Positions 26,010-33,869 of a stretch of 42,060 nucleotides of DNA are shown piece by piece. The stretch is from G001797105 sp964528155. Lineage in GTDB: Bacteria > Chloroflexota > Anaerolineae > Anaerolineales > E44-bin32. Where the stretch lies: positions 1-42,060 of the forward strand of contig CAZGRL010000025.1 of the NCBI GenBank assembly GCA_964528155.1. The letters are read 5' to 3'. The translations under genes were made by a program, and so were the position numbers. Positions within the stretch are counted from its first letter, which is position 1, and each line of letters opens with the position of its first letter. A model generated the notes under the pieces. It saw only the letters and a list, made by a program, of their open reading frames with translations. It was not told the origin of the DNA and ran no database searches.

Positions 26010-27083
26010 CTACCCGATGGCGAACATCCTCGCAAGATCATTGGCAATCCGCCGGTCGATCTTTCCCATCGGGTTCTCCTGAAGATGATGGATGTCTACC
26101 CAACGGAGGGGAACTTCGTCTATGGACGAAGGCTCACAACCCTCGCAACTGCACCGGAAAGCATGAGCGGCGACTCGAAAATGGGTGTAGGTGTGGCGGT
26201 AGATTCCGATCCGTTGCACGATGTCAACATCAACTCCCAACGCGTGCTTCAGTTCCTGACGTAGGCCTTCTTCGAGTTCATCGCCGTCGCTCACATCCAC
26301 ACCCGGGAACTCCCACAAACCTCCCAGCAAGCCGCCCTGAGGGCGCTGTCTGAGTAGGACCTTATGTCGTCGTTCAACCACGGCGCAGGCGCGACGCACG
26401 GAGGGAATGGGCGTTCGCCGCCCGTGAACGGGGCGATCCATCTGTGTTCCGGCGGCGAATGATCGACAATGAACTGAGATTGGACATACGCCGCACGCCG
26501 GAGCTCGCGGGAGACAAATCGTCGCACCGAGATCCATCAAAGCCTGGTTGAACGCTGAGGCCTTGCCCGCTGGAAGCAGCCTCGTGGCATAGGCGACCAG
26601 GCGCGCCTTCCCTACCGGCGAGCGTGGGTCGAGATCCATGTCCAGCGCCCGCGCCAGAACCCGCCTCAGGTTCCCATCCAGGGCCACGACGTCCTGGTCA
26701 AAGGCGATCGCCCCAATCGCGGCCGCGGTGTACTCACCAACGCCCGGGAGATGGCGAAGATCGTCCTGACTGCGGGGGATTTGTCCATCGTGATCGGTCA
26801 GAATCTTCTTTGCCGCACGCTGCATCAAGTGGGCGCGTCGGTAGTAGCCGAGCCCTTCCCAGGCCGACATTACCTCATCCGAACTCGCTTCGGCGAACAC
26901 CTTTGGTTCCGGGAACTTCCCCATCCAACGTCGGTAGTAAGGAAGCACCGTCTCCACGCGGGTCTGCTGAAGCATGATCTCTGCGACCCAGATCGCGTAT
27001 GGATCGCGCGTCCGCCGCCACGGCAGGTCGCGCGCGTTATGCTGATACCAATCCAACAGCATCTCGGTTAGCCCTTCGGCCAT
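26010..27083 (-). CDS. mutY: A/G-specific adenine DNA glycosylase MutY
   Basis: This 357-residue base-excision repair enzyme removes adenine mispaired with 8-oxoguanine. The catalytic Glu lies in AEIMLQQTRVE, the helix-hairpin-helix is LPGVGEYTAAAIG, and the catalytic Asp follows in VALDGNLRRV. The 4Fe-4S loop is C-x6-C-x2-C-x5-C in CLPRAPACGVCPISVHC. The C-terminal NUDIX-like domain (LRQRPQGGLLGGLWEFPG) checks for 8-oxoG. I place the start at ATG 27083, at the family-typical N-terminus; a longer frame to 27170 would cross the promoter. The ATG is six bases after a TACAAT -10, so the mRNA is probably leaderless. It is divergent from the O-methyltransferase. Confidence 0.95.
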   Translation of the reverse strand: MAEGLTEMLLDWYQHNARDLPWRRTRDPYAIWVAEIMLQQTRVETVLPYYRRWMGKFPEPKVFAEASSDEVMSAWEGLGYYRRAHLMQRAAKKILTDHDGQIPRSQDDLRHLPGVGEYTAAAIGAIAFDQDVVALDGNLRRVLARALDMDLDPRSPVGKARLVAYATRLLPAGKASAFNQALMDLGATICLPRAPACGVCPISVHCRSFAAGTQMDRPVHGRRTPIPSVRRACAVVERRHKVLLRQRPQGGLLGGLWEFPGVDVSDGDELEEGLRQELKHALGVDVDIVQRIGIYRHTYTHFRVAAHAFRCSCEGCEPSSIDEVPLRWVDIHHLQENPMGKIDRRIANDLARMFAIG

Positions 27084-27089
27084 ATGATG

Positions 27090-27119
27090 ATTGTACCGGC
27101 CGCCTCCAACCAAGTACAA
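27090..27119 (-). promoter_or_regulatory. Promoter of mutY, with an inverted TTGTAC repeat
   Basis: On the minus strand TTGTAC (27119-27114) and TACAAT (27095-27090) are 18 bases apart, and ATG 27083 follows the -10 by six bases. The two elements also form an inverted repeat, TTGTAC (27091-27096) against GTACAA (27114-27119). Confidence 0.6.
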
Positions 27120-27122
27120 GGG

Positions 27123-27128
27123 TATAAT
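27123..27128 (+). promoter_or_regulatory. Candidate -10 of the O-methyltransferase gene
   Basis: TATAAT lies 86 bases before the methyltransferase start on the plus strand. No -35 at a usual distance is seen, so this is tentative. Confidence 0.3.
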
Positions 27129-27214
27129 CGCTTCCTCCTCGAAGAAGGCCGCGAGATAGCGGTGTCTCATGGCCTCGTCTTAGGAATGCATCCAAACCGA
27201 CAGGCGGATTGATC

Positions 27215-27862
27215 ATGACAACTTACGGCGATGCACTCTCAGCCTTCATCACGCAGACCTTCGCCTCGGAGGATGACACACTCGCCCGCATTCGAGAGCA
27301 GGTTCAGGCTCGCGGACTGCCGACCATCACCGTCAAGCCCGAGGAGGGACGGTTTCTTCAGGTCCTGGTGGCCGCGTGCCGGCCGAAGGTGGCCATCGAA
27401 ATTGGAACGCTGGGTGGCTACAGTGGAACGTGGATCGCACGCGGCCTGCCGGCAGGCGGACGCCTCATCACCCTGGAGTTGGATCCAATGCGGGCCGAAA
27501 TCGCCAGGGAGCATTTCCGGCTGGCCGGAGTCGAAGACCGAGTCGAGATCCGCGTCGGCAACGCCCACAACCTTCTCCTCGAGCTCTCTGACAATGGACC
27601 CTTCGATTTCGTCTTCATCGACGCCGAGAAAGAAGGCAATCCCGCCTATCTTGAGTGGACTCTTGATCACCTTCGGCCGGGGGGTGTGTTGGCCGTACAC
27701 AATGCCTTTCGCAAGGGAGCGATTCTGGATCTCGACAACAGAGATCCGGCCGTATTGGCTACGCGCGAGCTGAACCAGCGGGTGGCAGAGAATCCACGCT
27801 TGATATCGACGATCTTTCCCGCCGGCGATGGCATGACCATCGGCGTCTTGCAGGAACAATAG
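27215..27862 (+). CDS. Class I SAM-dependent O-methyltransferase
   Basis: This 215-residue enzyme belongs to the cation-dependent catechol/caffeoyl-CoA O-methyltransferase family (COMT-like). The SAM site is EIGTLGGYSGTWIARGLP; ITLELDPMRAEIAREHF binds the ribose; FDFVFIDAEKEGNPAYL carries the metal-binding Asp; VLAVHNAF is the next metal-site segment. In many family members the last of these reads DN in place of HN, so metal coordination may differ slightly. The ATG at 27215 with AGGCGG eight bases upstream is better than TTG 27209. The substrate is unknown. It is divergent from mutY and convergent with the GAF kinase gene. Confidence 0.9.
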   Translation: MTTYGDALSAFITQTFASEDDTLARIREQVQARGLPTITVKPEEGRFLQVLVAACRPKVAIEIGTLGGYSGTWIARGLPAGGRLITLELDPMRAEIAREHFRLAGVEDRVEIRVGNAHNLLLELSDNGPFDFVFIDAEKEGNPAYLEWTLDHLRPGGVLAVHNAFRKGAILDLDNRDPAVLATRELNQRVAENPRLISTIFPAGDGMTIGVLQEQ

Positions 27863-28136
27863 CCTCCCGACTCCTCCACCTCAGCCCATCCGGCCTCATC
27901 GGACGGTCCGGCCAGGTTACCTCGCCAACGCGTTAGTGCTCGCCTTCTACCTTCTTGATGCGAATAGGAGTGATCGCCTCTCGGGCTCCGAAAACGGATG
28001 CTCGCGGCTTCACACCTCAGCTGACGTCGCCTGGTCGGTGTCGCCTTATGGGTGACGTTGATTACGGGGAGTACAGATTGGCATTCGGCGGGCCTGGCCC
28101 GATCAGCGGAAGGCCGGGCTTGTGGACAATCGCTCG

Positions 28137-31100
28137 CTATTCCACACTCGCCGGGGCCAGGGGGAGCCAGACCGTGAAAGCTGTCCCCAGCGACTCGCGC
28201 GTCTCGACTTCGAGCATCCCATTGTGTCGCGCCAGGATGTCCTGACAGATCGCCAGACCGAGGCCCGTACCACGCTCACCCGACTCGCGTCCGGTCTTGC
28301 CTCGATAGAAGCGCTCGAAGATGTGGGGCAGATCGTCCTCGGGGATCACCGGCCCGGAATTGAGAACTTGAACCGCGACGTACTTCACGCCGGCCCTGTC
28401 CTCGAGGCGACTGGATACAACGATCTCGCCGTCGGGCGGGGTATAGGCCACCGCGTTGTCAACTAGATTGGTGAACACTTGAACGATCTGCTCGCGACTG
28501 GCGACGACTTTGGGCAGACCTGGGTTCGCCTTGAACCCGATTGACACCTGTTTCTCGATAGCTCTGGCCTCGTGGGCTGATACCACCGTCGCCAGCAGCG
28601 GCTCAAGGCTGAGCGACTCGGGGATAAAAGGCAGACCTTCTTGCTCCATGCGCGACAGTGTCAGCAAGTCCTCGATCAGACGTGCCAGTCGATCCGCCTC
28701 GTGCTTGAGCACTCCCATGTAGCTTGGTCGCTTTTTCTCTTTTCCGGGCGCCTCGAGAAGTTCGAGGAAGAGCATGATGTTGGTGATCGGTGTGCGAAGC
28801 TCATGCGAAACGTTCGACACGAACTCGCTCTTGAGACGATCGAGTTCCGTCAGCCGCTCGTTGGCCAGAGCCAACTCCTGGGTTCTTTCCCGCACACGCT
28901 CCTCCAGGGTCTCCATCAGATTGGCCCTATCCAACGCGTTGCCGGCGATATCAGCGATCGCCGTAAGCATGTCCAGGCCGGCGACCGAGAATTTTCGGCC
29001 GCCCCCCTTGGTGAGCTGTAGCACCCCGACAATATGATCCTGGCTTCGCAGCGGCAGGACCGCATGCTGCCAATTCGGGCTTATCGTCCCCGCGCCGGCT
29101 TGACTGTCATCCTCGTCCCCTTGATGGGGAGCACCTCGATCGAAGATCTGGGCGTTCCCCTTCTCGGCCACGTTAAGAATGACTTCCTCACCGACATCCC
29201 AGGGCCCGTCCGGTCGGTCCAGGTTCGACGGATGGCTGGCCCGTTTGGTCACCTTCCCCGATCGGGGGTCGGCGAGGAACACGGCGGCGTATTCCGCCGC
29301 GACAGCCCGAGCCGCCATCTCGACCAGCGCCGGTAGCATCTCCTCCCCAGCTGAGGCAGCCCGCAATTGAGCTGAGATCTCCAGCAACATGGCCAACTCA
29401 GATGCCCTGCGGCGTGTATCCTCGAAGAGCCTTGCGTTTTCGAGTGCGATGGCGACGTGATTGGCAAATGCCGCCGCCAGGCGAACATGGTCTTGCGTGA
29501 AATAATCCTTGTGAACGCTGTCCACCGACAGCATACCGATCACCTGATCCTGCACAATCAGGGGGACCCCAAGCCAAGAGTTGATGTGACTGTGGGGTGG
29601 CTGCCGAAACGGCGCGTGCGCTTTGGGGGCATCGCCGAGTACGTGTGGCCGGCCCGACTGGATCACTACCGTATTGGGGTTGTCCCCTGGAACCGGGAAG
29701 CGCATGCCGACCACCATCGATGGGTCTTCCCAACCGCGGCCTCCAACGATCTCGACTGCGCCCTCGCGCAGCAGAAGCACCGCGGCGCTATCGTACGGAA
29801 CAACTAGAGACAGCTGCTCGAGGATACGTCCTATCGCGTCTTCTTGCTGCAATGTCGATGTCACAAACGCGGCGCTCTGATGCAGTGTCTCAGCTTCCTT
29901 CGCCCTGCGCTCGGTCACGGCGAACAGGCGCGCGTTCTCCAGCGCCACCGCAGTTTGGCCGGCGATCGCCTCGAGGAAACGCCGATCTGCCTCTCCAAAC
30001 GCGTGCGGATTCCGCGAACTCACACTCACCGCGCCCAGGAGTTCATCGCGCACAACGAGAGGCACACCTAGCCATGAGCGCACCTGGCGTTCGGAGTCGA
30101 GAATCTGGACCTGAGGCGCGTTCTCCGTCAGGTCGCCGACCAGCTGCGAGCGGTGGCTCTTGATCACCCAGCCCATGAGACCGGCTTGATCGAGGCTGAG
30201 CTCGGGGCCGCGTTCGTTCTTGATCCTTCCATCCTGGATGAGGAAGATCCTCTCGACGGTGTCGGTTGAGGCGCGGTACAAGGCCACGGTGAAAATGTCT
30301 GTCGCCATCAGCGCTTGCACCTGGTGGTGCAGCAGGCGCAGCAAGCGTTCGACATCCAGAATGCTCCCCATCACCAGCGAAGTGTCGTAGAGTGCACTGA
30401 GCTCCTGCGTCTGACGTTGGGACTCGGCAAACAGCCGGGCATTTTGGAACGACAGGGCTGCCTGGCCGGCGAAACGGCTCAGGCTTTCCGCATGATCGTG
30501 GGTGTAGAAGCCCGCCTCGCGTTTTTCGACCGAGAAGAACGCCGTGGCCCTGCCTTCGACGACAATCGGCGCGCCCGCCCAGGAACCAACGCGGCCGGCG
30601 ATCGGCCCGATGATCTTCCGCTGCTCGCGCTTGGCGTCGGCGATCACCAGCGGTCTGCCGGCTTTGGCCATCCAACGTATGGCGGGGACCCGGGCAATTT
30701 CCTGGGAATACTGGCCGACGGAACGCTCGACGTCCTGGCCGTAGGCAGAGTAACCACGCATACGTGTCACTCGGACGCGCCCATCGTCCACCAGCATGAC
30801 ATTGGCCGAGTCGAATGGAACGACCAACTCGATCTGTTGCAGGAGCCGGTCGAGCACCGTATCGAAGTTGAGGGATTCGCTCAAAGCGACACCCACCCGC
30901 TGCAACGCCTCGGCCATCTCTCTCCGCTTGCGTTCGGCGCCGAACAATCGCACGCGCTCGATCGCGGTCGCCAGCTGGCCGGCAACGGTCGACAACAGCC
31001 GTTCGTCGGCCTGGCTAAAAGCATCCAGGCTCGCACTCTCGGCATTGATGACCCCGATCACCCGATCACCGGCGCGCAGCGGAACGCAAAGCTCCGAGTG

Positions 31101-31829
31101 CATGTTGGCGTCGGCGGCGATGTAAGCGGGCTCACGCGAGATGTCAGGGATCCGCCAAGGGCGTCCCGTCGCCGCGACCGACCCGGTGATGCCCTCGCCC
31201 ACCGGAATCAACTTGTCTTCCGTTTCTCCGCGTCCCCGGCGGTAGGACGGATGCGGCCGGAGCCGCTTTGTCTCGTCGTCGAGGAGCAAGATGCCGAAGT
31301 TGTCCGGATACAACGCATCACCGATGATGCCGGTAACACGTTCCACCAGGGCCGCCTCATTGGTGGCCTCGGCGGCCGCCAGCGCAACGGCATGTACCAC
31401 TCGCAATTCTTCCAGTTCGCGGGACGGTCGCAGGTCGTCCCCCACGATGATCACGACCCCGGGCTCGCCTACTTCGTTGGGGATCGAAGCCGCATACAGC
31501 GCGGCCGGCACTTCCGTGCCGTCGCTCGCCACGAGAGATGCAGCGTGGACATGGGCGCTGCCCTCTTGAAGCAGTCGATTAAAGCCGACCGCGCCGGCGA
31601 ATGCGGCGCGGGACACGAAATGGCTCAACGGCTGGCCACATACCTCGGTCGAAGCGTAACCCAACATGCGCAGTGCAGATTGGTTCATCGCACGCACGGC
31701 TCCGGCCGGGTCGACCATCATCACAACCTCATCGAGGCTGTCGATGATGATCGAAAGCGGGCTCGGGTCTGAGAGGATGCCGGCCGGGCGAGCAGGCACA
31801 CTCCCTATCGACGTCTGACCCTTCTCCAA
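28137..31829 (-). CDS. Soluble multi-GAF sensor histidine kinase
   Basis: This roughly 1230-residue kinase has no membrane helix. In order it has a PAS domain (about 25-140), five GAF domains in series (each ending in a variant of the ALENARLF helix), a coiled-coil linker (ERVRERTQELALANERL), HisKA with SNVSHELRTPITN, and an HATPase ending in GERGTGLGLAICQ. There is no receiver domain. GAF ligands cannot be read from the sequence. The start is uncertain: I chose TTG 31829, which has TGGAGG about nine bases upstream; the same frame is open to a GTG at 31904. No response regulator lies next to it. A five-GAF array is at the large end for such kinases and could integrate several signals. Confidence 0.9.
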   Translation of the reverse strand: MEKGQTSIGSVPARPAGILSDPSPLSIIIDSLDEVVMMVDPAGAVRAMNQSALRMLGYASTEVCGQPLSHFVSRAAFAGAVGFNRLLQEGSAHVHAASLVASDGTEVPAALYAASIPNEVGEPGVVIIVGDDLRPSRELEELRVVHAVALAAAEATNEAALVERVTGIIGDALYPDNFGILLLDDETKRLRPHPSYRRGRGETEDKLIPVGEGITGSVAATGRPWRIPDISREPAYIAADANMHSELCVPLRAGDRVIGVINAESASLDAFSQADERLLSTVAGQLATAIERVRLFGAERKRREMAEALQRVGVALSESLNFDTVLDRLLQQIELVVPFDSANVMLVDDGRVRVTRMRGYSAYGQDVERSVGQYSQEIARVPAIRWMAKAGRPLVIADAKREQRKIIGPIAGRVGSWAGAPIVVEGRATAFFSVEKREAGFYTHDHAESLSRFAGQAALSFQNARLFAESQRQTQELSALYDTSLVMGSILDVERLLRLLHHQVQALMATDIFTVALYRASTDTVERIFLIQDGRIKNERGPELSLDQAGLMGWVIKSHRSQLVGDLTENAPQVQILDSERQVRSWLGVPLVVRDELLGAVSVSSRNPHAFGEADRRFLEAIAGQTAVALENARLFAVTERRAKEAETLHQSAAFVTSTLQQEDAIGRILEQLSLVVPYDSAAVLLLREGAVEIVGGRGWEDPSMVVGMRFPVPGDNPNTVVIQSGRPHVLGDAPKAHAPFRQPPHSHINSWLGVPLIVQDQVIGMLSVDSVHKDYFTQDHVRLAAAFANHVAIALENARLFEDTRRRASELAMLLEISAQLRAASAGEEMLPALVEMAARAVAAEYAAVFLADPRSGKVTKRASHPSNLDRPDGPWDVGEEVILNVAEKGNAQIFDRGAPHQGDEDDSQAGAGTISPNWQHAVLPLRSQDHIVGVLQLTKGGGRKFSVAGLDMLTAIADIAGNALDRANLMETLEERVRERTQELALANERLTELDRLKSEFVSNVSHELRTPITNIMLFLELLEAPGKEKKRPSYMGVLKHEADRLARLIEDLLTLSRMEQEGLPFIPESLSLEPLLATVVSAHEARAIEKQVSIGFKANPGLPKVVASREQIVQVFTNLVDNAVAYTPPDGEIVVSSRLEDRAGVKYVAVQVLNSGPVIPEDDLPHIFERFYRGKTGRESGERGTGLGLAICQDILARHNGMLEVETRESLGTAFTVWLPLAPASVE

Positions 31830-32211
31830 GCTTATGTTCCTCCAGATGCCACCTAGCCAGGCCCGTGACCAGGCCTGGCCAGCGCCGTTCAGGCAAGCCA
31901 CCACGGGGACTGCGGCAGGCTGGCGGCTGTGGGAAGTCTAGCATCCGGAAGTCTCCACGCAACCCGGACTCTTGGGCTAGGCGCTCACAACGTATCCGGC
32001 CGGCGGCATCACGCTTTCATTGGCGCCGTAGCACATGGTCCGCCCTCGCCGCTCTGTCCCTTGCGACCACGACGGCGGCTCTGAGGCATCCCCCGACCCG
32101 GTTCACCCCGCATCCGATCTGCTTGCCTCGACCGGGCCACAACCTGAAGAAGGCGCAATTTGCCCGATTTGGAAGATTGCTTGTACGTCGACCTTGACTA
32201 GAATTGGCTTC
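31830..32211. other. Intergenic region (382 bases) between divergent kinase and DUF389 genes
   Basis: An inverted repeat CCAGGCC/GGCCTGG (31857-31878, eight-base loop) lies just before the proposed kinase start. The kinase promoter is not evident. The DUF389 promoter is at the other end (32177-32204). No gene is supported between. Confidence 0.4.
32177..32204 (+). promoter_or_regulatory. Promoter of the DUF389 gene
   Basis: TTGCTT (32177-32182) and TAGAAT (32199-32204) are 16 bases apart. The ATG at 32212 begins seven bases after the -10, so the transcript is probably leaderless; no ribosome site precedes the ATG. Confidence 0.55.
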
Positions 32212-33693
32212 ATGCAGGAAACACCCACGCAACCCTCCCCTGCTCCGGGTACGCACAGCGTGCAAGTGCGGTTCTTGCGGGTCCTGCGAGCGCTTGTCAT
32301 GCCGCTCACCCTCGAGCGTCGGGCCGAGGTCCAGGTCCAACTGCGAGACGCTTCGACCCCAAATTTCGACTTCTTCCTGCTCGTGGCCCTGTCGAGTGTC
32401 ATCGCCACGCTGGGCCTGATCATCGATTCGGCCGCTGTGATCATCGGAGCGATGCTCGTAGCTCCCCTCATGTCCCCCATCCTTGGGGTGAGTCTGGCCT
32501 CGCTCGCCGGGGATACGCGCTTGTTCCGCCACGCCGTAGCCGCCCTCATCCGCGGGGGCGTCCTCGCCGTCGGTGTCGCCATCGCCCTCACCTGGACGAG
32601 CCAGGCCCTCCCCTTCAACCCGATCCTGGGCACGCTGCCAGCGGAGGTCGTCGCCCGATCGCATCCGAGCCCGTTCGATCTGATCATCGCCGTCGCCGGC
32701 GGACTGGCGGCCGCATATGCCCTGGCACAGCCGCAGCTGTCAGCCGCACTGCCAGGCGTCGCCATTGCGACCGCTTTGATGCCGCCTTTATGTGTCGTCG
32801 GAATTGGGGTCGCTACCGGCCAATGGGGCATCGCCGGTGGCGCCTTGCTGCTGTACCTTTCCAACCTAGCCGCCATCGCTTTCGCTGGCGTCTTGACTTT
32901 CTTCGCCCTCGGTTTCCGAGCCCAGGGGCAGGCGCTCAATCGCGTCGGCATCCCCCGCAGCCTGAAGATATCCGCCGCCCTGCTGGCTATCCTGTTCATC
33001 CCGCTGGCTTTTCTCAGCGCCACTTTCGTCCGGCAGGGCCGGGAGGACCTGCTCATCCAGGACGCCGTCCGCAAGGCCGTCATCGCCCGGAACGCCGAAC
33101 TGGTGGACGTCCAGACAAGCCAGCAAGGGGACGTGCTCCATCTAAACATCACGATCCGCTCGGGAACGGCCTACACGATCGAAGACGTCCAGCAGCTTCA
33201 GAACGAGCTGGCCACCCAGCTTCAGCGGACGACGTCCATCGTGCTGACGGTGATCCCCTCCGCCCGCCTCAATCCGCTGATTCCACCCACCTTCACGCCC
33301 ACCCCCAGCCCCGGCCCCACGCCGACCTACACGCCGGTGCCGACCGACACGCCCACGCTGACCCCGACGCTGACGCCGACTCCCACGCCGACCTCCACTC
33401 CGACGCCGACCCTGACCCCCACGCCGGCGCTACTGGTGGTCGGGAACACAGGCGGGCTGGGCGTCAATCTGCGCGACGCGCCCGACGGCCCGATCATCGG
33501 CCGTCTTCAAGACGGCGAGCACTTGCTCCTGCTCTCCGGTCAGGCAATTGAAAGGGGACTGGTCTGGGTCGAGGTTCAGGATGAGGAGGGCCGGGTCGGC
33601 TGGGTCCCGCTGTACTACACCTTCACCGCCACGCCGACCCACACGCCGACCCTCACTCGCGTTCCGTCCGAGACTTCCACGCCGCAAGGGTGA
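32212..33693 (+). CDS. DUF389 membrane protein with Thr-Pro linker and SH3b domain
   Basis: This 493-residue protein has a DUF389 membrane domain of about seven helices (about 45-270), with the family hallmark SAAVIIGAMLVAPLMSPI near residue 80. A soluble domain (about 275-350), a Thr-Pro-rich linker (about 360-405) and a bacterial SH3 domain (about 405-470, GLGVNLRDAPDG and GRVGWVPLYY) follow, then a short Thr-Pro tail. DUF389 function is not established. SH3b domains usually bind peptidoglycan or other surface ligands, so the linker-SH3b part probably faces outward. The fusion is unusual to me. The ATG at 32212 is chosen for its leaderless promoter and normal length; an open frame continues upstream to 32035. 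Confidence 0.85.
   Translation: MQETPTQPSPAPGTHSVQVRFLRVLRALVMPLTLERRAEVQVQLRDASTPNFDFFLLVALSSVIATLGLIIDSAAVIIGAMLVAPLMSPILGVSLASLAGDTRLFRHAVAALIRGGVLAVGVAIALTWTSQALPFNPILGTLPAEVVARSHPSPFDLIIAVAGGLAAAYALAQPQLSAALPGVAIATALMPPLCVVGIGVATGQWGIAGGALLLYLSNLAAIAFAGVLTFFALGFRAQGQALNRVGIPRSLKISAALLAILFIPLAFLSATFVRQGREDLLIQDAVRKAVIARNAELVDVQTSQQGDVLHLNITIRSGTAYTIEDVQQLQNELATQLQRTTSIVLTVIPSARLNPLIPPTFTPTPSPGPTPTYTPVPTDTPTLTPTLTPTPTPTSTPTPTLTPTPALLVVGNTGGLGVNLRDAPDGPIIGRLQDGEHLLLLSGQAIERGLVWVEVQDEEGRVGWVPLYYTFTATPTHTPTLTRVPSETSTPQG
33289..33430 (+). repeat. Degenerate Thr-Pro-coding repeat
   Basis: Runs of ACGCC/GACC-type triplet repeats encode an alternating Thr-Pro spacer between the DUF389 and SH3b parts. 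A similar stalk is encoded at about 17420-17540 on the minus strand in the PA14 gene. Such tracts are prone to slippage and assembly error. Confidence 0.7.
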
Positions 33694-33773
33694 AACAGAT
33701 CTCGAATAGGACGTGGCCCGACGATCGCGGCCTCCAACTTGCATCTGCGTCATTGTCTGCTCCGGGAATCTCT

Positions 33774-33855
33774 TACATATTTCTTATGTACACTTGCGGC
33801 CGCGGAAATCCCCGGATGATATAATCCGCTTGAAAGGCTCCTTCACGAGGTGAAG
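33774..33855 (+). promoter_or_regulatory. Upstream control region of clpC
   Basis: TATAAT lies at 33820-33825; TTGCGG at 33794 is 20 bases upstream, too far for a normal -35. TACATA/TATGTA (33774-33790, five-base spacer) is an AT-rich inverted repeat near -50. CTTCAC-GAG-GTGAAG (33841-33855) is a hairpin just before the ribosome site GCGAGGAA. None matches CIRCE, HAIR or the CtsR box. Confidence 0.45.
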
Positions 33856-33869
33856 CGAGGAATTTGGCG

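Noticed and set aside
27955..28245. 96-codon frame between the O-methyltransferase and GAF kinase genes
   Set aside because: It runs into the kinase C-terminal coding region on the opposite strand and lacks a ribosome site. The 274-base gap shows nothing else I can identify.
30315..31772. 485-codon open frame on the plus strand opposite the multi-GAF kinase
   Set aside because: Complementary to a well-conserved kinase; the composition is antisense-like and has no ribosome site or motif.
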